Shown: positions 42,991 to 49,183 of the stretch, piece by piece
How the letters are laid out: each line of letters begins with the position of its first letter
How positions within the stretch are numbered: the stretch's first letter is position 1
Assembly (NCBI GenBank): GCA_013203045.1
Contig: JABMQN010000109.1
Coordinates: forward strand, 1 to 49,183
Length of the DNA stretch: 49,183 nt
Source: Chloroflexota bacterium
GTDB lineage: Bacteria > Chloroflexota > Dehalococcoidia > SZUA-161 > SpSt-899
Direction: 5' to 3'
Made by a program: the position numbers and the translations under genes
Notes under the pieces: model-generated
Database searches by the model: none
Seen by the model: only the letters and a program-made list of their open reading frames with translations
What the model was told of the DNA's origin: nothing

Positions 42991-43127
42991 AGCGAACTCT
43001 CCTTATCCAGTCATAAGTTAGCCGACATAATCGAGCTAGACTATATCGCCAGTTTTTTGGATTATACCAGTGTCTCCAGATTTATTGCAACTGACCCTCA
43101 AGTGTTGTGCACGATCCGCTCTGGCTA

Positions 43128-43739
43128 TTATTGCATTACAAAGTTTGTAATCATCCCGTTTACATCAATTGTATAGGTTTCACCAGAAACAAAGTCAGAG
43201 CCAAGGTTTTCATTCTTTTCAAAATAACCATAGATGGCAGTGCAAGCTACTTGCTTAGGACTCTGTGTAGTTAATTCAATCGTAATAGTTTTTCCATCAC
43301 GAGTTACTAACAGATCGTGAAATTCGGTGCATCCACTGCCCAGTCCGGCTTGAATACTTACGATTACTTGTGGCGGAAATGATTCGGCAATATTCACAGC
43401 GACGTCATGAATCGGAGCCGACTTGATTACCATATCCTCTGCTGTCTCAGGAATGAACGCATCCCACTCTGGTTTATCCTGGGATGGGATAAAGGAATCG
43501 GGGTCCCACGGCCGATGCCAGCCACCACGTTCTTCATCCCAAAGATACCCGCAACTCCCTGGCGTTCCACCGACAATTTGGTCATCCGCAACGTCAGTAT
43601 CTTCAATCACCACATTGGGTCTATCCTGCAATCCTTCACTATCAACTTCAATATCTGCGCTGGATTGTGAACAGGCTATTACCGCAGGTGCAATCAAGGT
43701 TATTACCACTATACCTGTAAATATCTTCACTTTTCCCAT
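43128..43739 (-). CDS. Secreted lipoprotein of unknown function
   Basis: 203 aa. Signal peptide (MGKVKIFTGIVVITLIAP) with lipobox AVIAC at about residue 23, then an acidic linker. The C-terminal ~95 residues (IVSIQAGLGSGCTEFHDLLV, ITIELTTQSPKQVACTAIYG) form a beta-rich domain with two further cysteines that may pair. I do not recognise a catalytic motif. Probably anchored outside the cytoplasmic membrane. Confidence 0.8.
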   Translation of the reverse strand: MGKVKIFTGIVVITLIAPAVIACSQSSADIEVDSEGLQDRPNVVIEDTDVADDQIVGGTPGSCGYLWDEERGGWHRPWDPDSFIPSQDKPEWDAFIPETAEDMVIKSAPIHDVAVNIAESFPPQVIVSIQAGLGSGCTEFHDLLVTRDGKTITIELTTQSPKQVACTAIYGYFEKNENLGSDFVSGETYTIDVNGMITNFVMQ

Positions 43740-43784
43740 TGCTCTACCTCATTTAAGATTTTCTTTCATCCTGTTTTCACTAAA

Positions 43785-43868
43785 TCAAGTACGTTCACGG
43801 GTGAAACGTCGTCCGGCCAATACTGCCACCACCAAAACAAGAAGACCTATCAGTAACTTCAATTTCAT
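43785..43868 (-). CDS. Possible 27-aa single-helix membrane peptide
   Basis: MKLKLLIGLLVLVVAVLAGR followed by RFTRERT and a stop. GGAGGTG lies 6 nt before the ATG, a good ribosome site. Hydrophobic helix and basic tail. It precedes the lipoprotein gene on the same strand. Too short to be sure. Confidence 0.4.
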   Translation of the reverse strand: MKLKLLIGLLVLVVAVLAGRRFTRERT

Positions 43869-44132
43869 TTGTCCACCTCCTTTGGATAACTTTGCCTTTC
43901 TGAAATAGAGACGCTTGTGACAGTGAAAATGCTCAGATCAAGAATGTTCTATTTTTTATCAATACCTTGACGCTCACTTATCAGGTTGTTAGTATATGGC
44001 CAACATCTTCATGTTTCGCACCGGAAGGACTACTCGGAATATGTGGTTTTGGGACTTATTACAAGACCAACTCTTTTCAATGCCGTATTGATAGACCGGT
44101 AAATCACTCGATGAATAGGACGGATTGGAACA

Positions 44133-44738
44133 ATGAACATTTCAGTTATTCTGGCGCATCCTGATGCAAATAGCCTCAATCATGCGATCGCTAACACGAC
44201 TGTTAAAAGCCTGAAGGCAAATGGTCATGATGTTTTCTACCATGATTTATATTCTGAAAGATTTGACCCACTGCTAGTGAGTGATGAACTCCCCGAAGAC
44301 GTGCATTTACCAAATGCTATACGAATCCACTGTGAAGAGATTACATTAGCAGATGGTATCATCATTATCCATCCAAACTGGTGGGGACAACCTCCCGCTA
44401 TTCTTAAAGGTTGGATCGACAGGGTTATTCGCCCCGGAGTTGCATACGAGTTTGCGGAAGGCGATAATGGTGATGGGATTCCCATAGGATTATTGACAGC
44501 GAAAACTGCCCTGGTATTCAATACTGCCAATACACCCTCGAGACGAGAAATGGAAATATTCGGAGACCCGCTTGAAAGGCTTTGGAGAAACTGCATTTTC
44601 CAGTTTTGCGGTATTCAAACATTCTACAGACGGGTGTACAGGGTTGTTGTTACAAGTACTTTAGAACAACGCCTGGAATGGTTAGCTGAAACTGAAGATA
44701 TCGTTAATACGTATTTCCCTGCTGAATCAATGGATTAA
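44133..44738 (+). CDS. NAD(P)H dehydrogenase (quinone)-like flavodoxin-fold protein
   Basis: 201 aa. NQO1/KefF/MdaB family: VILAHPDANSLNHAIANTTV at the start, HDLYSERFDPLL, IIIIHPNWWGQPPAILKGWI and DRVIRPGVAYEF. Flavin-dependent two-electron reductase, probably FMN or FAD. Monocistronic; the 264 bp upstream show no other gene. Confidence 0.88.
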   Translation: MNISVILAHPDANSLNHAIANTTVKSLKANGHDVFYHDLYSERFDPLLVSDELPEDVHLPNAIRIHCEEITLADGIIIIHPNWWGQPPAILKGWIDRVIRPGVAYEFAEGDNGDGIPIGLLTAKTALVFNTANTPSRREMEIFGDPLERLWRNCIFQFCGIQTFYRRVYRVVVTSTLEQRLEWLAETEDIVNTYFPAESMD

Positions 44739-44789
44739 CCTTGTGAAAAATAAGGGCTATTACATGCACTAACTTAGGAGGAAAGGCCA

Positions 44790-45242
44790 ATGGTGGAATC
44801 AAACCAAATCCAGGAAATCTCTGATCGTCTTGAAATTGAGGACCTTCTCGTCCGCTATTGTACAGCGATTGACACCAAAAAGTTCGACGACCTGAATTCT
44901 GTTTTCACTCCGGATGCCCACATCGACTATACATCGGCCGGTGGCGTTAAAGGCGCATTTCCCGAGGTCAAACAATGGCTATCTGAGGTTTTGGCTATGT
45001 TCCCAATGACGCAGCATTCTGTAACCAACTTCGCTATCAAAGTCGAAGGGGATCGTGCCACATCCCGATGCTCGTTTTACAATCCAATGGGAGTGCCTCT
45101 TTCTGAAGGAGAAGAGGGATTGAAATTGTATTTCTTTGGGGGGTACTATAACGATACTCTCATTCGAACAGGTGACGGCTGGAGGATATCCCAACGTATC
45201 GAGGAGTCTATCTGGAATGATGGGAGGCCGGGACAGGACTAA
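44790..45242 (+). CDS. SnoaL-like / NTF2-fold protein
   Basis: 150 aa. IEDLLVRYCTAIDTKKFDDL, VFTPDAHIDYTSAGG, TQHSVTNFAIKVEGDRATSR and GDGWRISQRIEES form the polyketide-cyclase/dehydratase-like (SnoaL_4) pattern. AGGAGG before the ATG. The reaction cannot be told from sequence. Confidence 0.82.
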   Translation: MVESNQIQEISDRLEIEDLLVRYCTAIDTKKFDDLNSVFTPDAHIDYTSAGGVKGAFPEVKQWLSEVLAMFPMTQHSVTNFAIKVEGDRATSRCSFYNPMGVPLSEGEEGLKLYFFGGYYNDTLIRTGDGWRISQRIEESIWNDGRPGQD

Positions 45243-45260
45243 ATTTACGGAGGAACCAAA

Positions 45261-45596
45261 ATGATTTCTTGTTGTGGAATTAATTGTAGTGAATGCGATG
45301 CATTCATCGCTACTAAGGAGAACGATGATAAGAAAAGAGCAGAAGTAGCGAAGCTGTGGTCAAAGCAGTTCGACTCAGATATTAAACCTGAATCAATAAA
45401 TTGCGGTGGTTGCCTATCGGAGAGTGGGCCTGTTTTTGGTTATTGCGAGATATGCAGCATTAGAAAATGCGCCAAATCAAAAGAGATTCCAAATTGCGCT
45501 CATTGCAGCGAATATGCTTGTGACAGCCTCGAAGGTCTTTTCAAGATGTTACCTGAATGTAAAGAGAATCTTGAAAAGATTAGGCAAACTCTATAG
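45261..45596 (+). CDS. Cys-rich DUF3795-like protein
   Basis: 111 aa with 14 cysteines: SCCGINCSECDAFIATKEND, INCGGCLSESGPVFGYCEIC, CAHCSEYACDSLEGLF. Pattern fits DUF3795, common in anaerobes, possibly metal-binding. GGAGG upstream. Together with the flanking SnoaL-like and methyltransferase genes it forms a small co-directional group. Confidence 0.82.
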   Translation: MISCCGINCSECDAFIATKENDDKKRAEVAKLWSKQFDSDIKPESINCGGCLSESGPVFGYCEICSIRKCAKSKEIPNCAHCSEYACDSLEGLFKMLPECKENLEKIRQTL

Positions 45597-45614
45597 CACA
45601 GCGGCAGATAGAAA

Positions 45615-46427
45615 ATGACTGATCCCGATACTTACATTCAGCAGTTGGCGGAGTCCTTTCCGTTGAGGGAGGTAACACTCCGTTCGGCAATCCAGGCTCT
45701 TCGACTCCCACCGGGAAGCCATGGGCTGGATGCGGGATGTGGAATCGGCCTTCCGACCTTGTTGCTGGCTGAGGCAGTGGGGCCATCCGGGTATGTGACT
45801 GGCCTTGATATATCTCCCACATTTATACTTCACGCAAAGGAAATTGTTAATAAAGCAGGCATGTCTCAACGAATTTCCTTCAGACAGGGAAATGTAGAGA
45901 AACTCCCGTTCGATACCGATACCTTTGATTGGATATGGAGTACCGATTGTGTTGGATATCCTGTTGGAGAACTCTTGCCTTTATTAAAGGAAATGATTCG
46001 GGTGGTGAAACCCGGGGGTATTGTGGCTATTCTCGCATGGTCTTCTCAACAACTGCTGCCGGGGTACACTATGCTGGAGGCTCGGCTAAATGCAAATTGC
46101 TCTGCACTTGACCCTTACGTTAACGGAGTAAAACCTGAATCGCATTTCTTACGAGCGCTGGGCTGGTTCCATGAAGCCGGTCTCGAAGAATCTAGAGCTA
46201 AAACCTTCGCAGGCGACATTTGCGCCCCCTTAGATGATGATATTCGCATTGCTATGGTTTCATTCTTTAACATGCTCTGGGATGAGCCATTGCAGAAGAT
46301 ATCTGCGGAAGACTGGAGGGAATTCCAGCGTCTTTGTAAGCCTGAATCACCGGATTTCATTCTGAACTATCCGGACTACTACGCCTTTTTCACCTATTCC
46401 ATGTTCTGGGGTAAAGTTCCGGGATGA
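45615..46427 (+). CDS. Class I SAM-dependent methyltransferase
   Basis: 270 aa. Motif I LDAGCGIGLPTLLLAEAVG, then GLDISPTFILHAKEI, QGNVEKLPFDTDTFDWIWS and VVKPGGIVAILAW. Methyltransf_11/25 type; the acceptor is unknown. It begins 18 nt after the DUF3795-like gene, with no strong ribosome site. Confidence 0.88.
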   Translation: MTDPDTYIQQLAESFPLREVTLRSAIQALRLPPGSHGLDAGCGIGLPTLLLAEAVGPSGYVTGLDISPTFILHAKEIVNKAGMSQRISFRQGNVEKLPFDTDTFDWIWSTDCVGYPVGELLPLLKEMIRVVKPGGIVAILAWSSQQLLPGYTMLEARLNANCSALDPYVNGVKPESHFLRALGWFHEAGLEESRAKTFAGDICAPLDDDIRIAMVSFFNMLWDEPLQKISAEDWREFQRLCKPESPDFILNYPDYYAFFTYSMFWGKVPG

Positions 46428-46432
46428 TATCT

Positions 46433-46723
46433 TTAACGAAACGATACATTTTCTTCGCAATCTTTCCAGCCAGCTACGTATCCATCATGATACATCTTAG
46501 CCAAATGTTCCACGTGGCCAATTCCCAGATCAAAGCCTGAACATACTGCCTCTATAATGGCGTCAATACAATACTTTCGCGTAGCTTCTAAAGCTGCATG
46601 ATCCAGTTGTGTATCCCCAACGCCAATTCCCATATCCTTAAAGAGAGATTCTAACACGAGCACACTAGCAGGGTTTTCCGGTCGCCAGTTTGTTGGATAC
46701 TTCCTTACGAGTGTACGAACCAT
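46433..46723 (-). CDS. Hypothetical 96-aa protein
   Basis: Soluble, mostly helical by composition (LDHAALEATRKYCIDAIIEA, HVEHLAKMYHDGYVAGWKDC). No family recognised. GGAGGA lies 12 nt before the ATG. Converges on the methyltransferase with a 5-bp gap. Confidence 0.6.
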   Translation of the reverse strand: MVRTLVRKYPTNWRPENPASVLVLESLFKDMGIGVGDTQLDHAALEATRKYCIDAIIEAVCSGFDLGIGHVEHLAKMYHDGYVAGWKDCEENVSFR

Positions 46724-46833
46724 AGTGTTCCTCCCTAGTTATATCCTCCTGACTGATTACACCCCCACCAAGACTGCAACACCACTAGCTTGTTTTTATA
46801 TAGCAATTGAAAAGTATCCGTTCCGGTCAACAA

Positions 46834-47046
46834 TCAATCTTTTTTTGTCTTGTTCCTCTTACTCTCTTTAAGCTGAGATGCAATTTCCTGCAGTTCTTGC
46901 AGAAAAACACGCGTATAATCATCACACGGTCTATCTGACACGTCGATTTCTTCAGAACTCTTATTTTCACTGGAACTATCATGAGTCGCCGAAACACCCC
47001 ATCCTTTCCAGCTACTTCTGTTGGCTAACCAGTTCCGTACACCCAT
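46834..47046 (-). CDS. Possible small hydrophilic protein (70 aa)
   Basis: Ser/Glu-rich middle, helical C-terminus ending in KESKRNKTKKD. No homologue recognised and no clear ribosome site. It might be a remnant. The surrounding 46740-47220 is AT-rich with nothing else visible. Confidence 0.3.
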   Translation of the reverse strand: MGVRNWLANRSSWKGWGVSATHDSSSENKSSEEIDVSDRPCDDYTRVFLQELQEIASQLKESKRNKTKKD

Positions 47047-47221
47047 CTACTTTTTTGGACGGAATCATGACTTGTTTTGTTCCATAAAAAGTGTACTTTA
47101 ATGACTTAAATAAGGTATAATCCTAAATCGTCCGGATATTAGACGTGTTAAGGCGACTATGGTTCACAAAATGATAATAAATAGTTTCGACACAGTGATC
47201 TAGTTTTTGGTAATGCCCAAC

Positions 47222-47506
47222 TTACATTGCCACTAAGAACCCCGAAAAGTAATCACCACCGATATCCGTACCGAAATTATGTCTGTGTAACGTTATGTCA
47301 TCATTTTTGCTGCCATGTAGTACTATTTTCCCATCGAAATTCTGGCATGTTATCCAATCATTTACCAAACTGTAACCAATTTTTACCGTGCAGTTACCGG
47401 GATTGATACCAACCAGGGATAAACTAACAGTGCAGAAAGTAAAAACTGGATATTCCAATTGTAGAATACAAAACACACAAGAAAACAGAAATAAGAGTAA
47501 CATCAT
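47222..47506 (-). CDS. Possible small secreted protein (94 aa)
   Basis: Hydrophobic N-terminus (MMLLLFLFSCVFCILQ) resembling a signal peptide, then a beta-like stretch with NCTVKIGY and FDGKIVLHGSKNDDITLHRH. No family recognised; AAGG directly abuts the ATG. Could be a real short exported protein or chance. Confidence 0.35.
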   Translation of the reverse strand: MMLLLFLFSCVFCILQLEYPVFTFCTVSLSLVGINPGNCTVKIGYSLVNDWITCQNFDGKIVLHGSKNDDITLHRHNFGTDIGGDYFSGFLVAM

Positions 47507-47572
47507 CCTTCAAAATACAACTGTTTTATGAAGGAATGTGCTAATTTTTTATACAGAGGGAGGTAATATCAG

Positions 47573-49183
47573 ATGAAAAGATCAAGGATCAATTACAGAA
47601 AATGGGGGACAGTACAACGTACAACGATGGTAGCCATCATGGTTTTTACCATGCTTGTTACCATGTTTGTTCCAGATATCGCTATTGCTGCTGACGCTGA
47701 TATCACGCCGCCTAATACGTCGGAACACTACCCGGCCGGTGGCGATACCGATGTACCTGTTGATACCAACATCGTGGTTCATGTCCTCGATGCTGGCGAT
47801 GGTGTGGATCAATCAACCATAGCCATGACCGTCGAGGGTTTGGCAGTCACTCCAGATATTACTGGCTCTCCAGCCGATTACACCCTTACCTACGACCCGC
47901 CTGATTTCGCTAACGAGCAGGTAGTGAATGTTACCGTGGATGCCTCCGACTTAGCCGGTATTCCCATGGCTCAGGATGTCTATTCTTTTACTACTGAGCC
48001 TGCCCCTGATATGACACCACCATATATCTATGGACGTACCCCCGACAGTGGGGCTATCGATGTGCCCGTTGATACAGACATCACATTTGCGGTTCGCGAT
48101 GATAATTCAGGAGTGGATCAGTCCTCAATCGTCATGACCGTTGTAGGTTCGATTGTTACCCCAATTATTTCTGGTTCTACAGCGGATACTATTGTATTGT
48201 ATAATCCATCAAGTGATTTCTCCGACGGGCAAGTTGTCGATGTTACCGTGGATGCCTCTGATATAGCAGGCAATCCGATGGTCCAGGACGTCTATTCCTT
48301 TACTATTGTTGCTGCTCCTGCCGATACCACACAGCCTACTACGTCGGAACACGACCCGATTAGTGGGGCTACCGATGTACCTGTTGATACCAATATCGTG
48401 GTTCATGTCCTCGATGCTGGCGACGGTGTGGATCAATCAACCATCGTCATGACCGTCGAGGGTTTGGCAGTCACTCCAGATATTACTGGCTCTCCAGCCG
48501 ATTACACCCTTACCTACGACCCGCCAAGTGATTTCACGAATGGGCAGGTAGTGGATGTTTACCGTGGATGCCTCCGATCTGGCCGCCACCGCCAATCCCA
48601 TGACTCAGGATGCCTATTCCTTTACTACTGTGGCTGCTGCTACCCCTCCAGGTGTTGACAGCACCACACCGATAGATACTGCCGTTGACGTAGACATTCT
48701 CGATCCACTGGTCATTGTATTTGATGAAGCCGTTAGCCTTGTAAATCCTTCAGGTGTTCACATTAGCGCTGGAGCAACGGGCGTTACAGCTACACTGGGC
48801 GCTGATGACAGAACTCTCACAGTAACACATGATGCGTTCCTTGAATTGACTCAGTACTGGGTCACTATCCAACCAGGAGTAGTCCAGGATGTTGATAGCA
48901 ATCCCAATAATCAGTATATTTGGAGCTTCACAACCGAAGCTGTTGGAGCTCCCACTGTCGTCAGCACTACACCAGATAATGGAGCTACTGACGTGGCCCT
49001 TGATGTTGCGGTAAGCGCTATTTTCGATGAACCCATTAGCGAAGGACCCAATTTCGACGACATCCTCATCTGGAACGCTGATACTACCTGGGCTCCAGGT
49101 GTTTCTGCTAGCATCCACGGTGATACCATTACTATTAACTTCACCCATGACCCATTCGACGAATTGACTACTTACTATCCTGA
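47573..49183 (+). CDS. Large secreted Ig-like-repeat surface protein, frameshifted, 3' end outside window
   Basis: GGGAGG before the ATG; long signal peptide (MVAIMVFTMLVTMFVPDIAIA). At least three ~100-residue units follow: DVPVDTNIVVHVLDAGDGVD, GSPADYTLTYDPP, VTVDASDLAG, as in bacterial Ig-like (Big_5/SbsA) proteins. At 48558-48560 GATGTTTACCGTG replaces the GATGTTACCGTG of the sister repeat, so one extra T shifts the frame. The continuation in the new frame (VDASDLAATANPMTQDAYSF, then further units DTAVDVDILDPLVIVFDEAV) runs to the window end. Either a sequencing error or a real disrupted gene. Likely role: cell-surface adhesion or structure. Confidence 0.8.
47711..48525 (+). repeat. Near-identical repeat units within the Ig protein gene
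   Basis: 47711-47901 and 48335-48525 match with an offset of exactly 624 bp and only a handful of changes. The unit between them (about 48000-48300) is clearly more diverged. Such high DNA identity points to recent duplication or gene conversion, and makes assembly collapse or expansion possible. Confidence 0.85.

Overview
The window comes from an anaerobic bacterium that makes selenoproteins. Flavin-based electron bifurcation and C1 (Wood-Ljungdahl) genes dominate it. Bacterial features are Shine-Dalgarno sites, TTGACA/TATACT promoters, a sigma-54 system, a Tat operon, RsfS and argBJ. The gene repertoire fits a Chloroflexota (Dehalococcoidia-like) or similar uncultured acetogenic/fermentative lineage, but that assignment is an inference and no marker gene in the window proves it.

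Layout. (1) 1-6343, minus strand: a split HdrA N-terminal module, NuoE, NuoF, a giant HoxU/NuoG-HdrA fusion and a selenocysteine (Sec) MvhD cut by the window edge. (2) 6802-12168, plus strand: a short sigma-54 factor, a histidine kinase whose sensor is an [FeFe]-hydrogenase-like H-cluster domain, an NtrC-type activator and, behind a good sigma-54 promoter, a response regulator with two tandem Cys-rich repeats. (3) 12566-14137: a NifX/NifB-family protein with an in-frame UGA at its conserved Cys (probable new selenoprotein), a long palindrome and a decayed Hdr-type CCG-domain gene. (4) 14166-21757, minus: hdrC, hdrB, an hdrA-N/ferredoxin fusion, Sec formate dehydrogenase and an FrhB-like/HdrA fusion, that is, a formate-linked Hdr complex. 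(5) 22235-26841: a second hdrCB pair behind a promoter and attenuator-like hairpin, a third NuoEF pair and a cNMP-binding protein. (6) 27182-38082, plus: a second copy of operon 1 (hdrA-N, nuoE, nuoF, hoxU-hdrA, mvhD-Sec), interrupted by a small IVP cassette and continuing into metV, a histidine kinase, metF, a response regulator and ndk. (7) 38069-42266: rsfS (CTG start, minus), REP-like palindromes, tatA, a second tatA/B-like gene, tatC, argB, argJ and tRNA-Pro. (8) 42478-49183: accessory genes (membrane protein, lipoprotein, flavodoxin-fold oxidoreductase, SnoaL-like, DUF3795-like, methyltransferase, small unknowns) and a large Ig-repeat surface protein with a one-base frameshift.

How they may work together (inference): two NADH-input modules (NuoE/NuoF/HoxU) and one formate-input module (Fdh plus FrhB-like domain) are each joined to the same unusual split-and-tandem HdrA. 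They would feed HdrBC, or MetVF in the second operon, giving a bifurcating methylene-tetrahydrofolate reductase. The H-cluster kinase, NtrC activator and sigma-54 would tune expression to H2 or redox state.

Four in-frame UGA codons (36-38, 12794-12796, 18931-18933, 34015-34017) each have a SECIS-like hairpin 11-16 nt downstream. A conventional gene caller would split or truncate all four genes.
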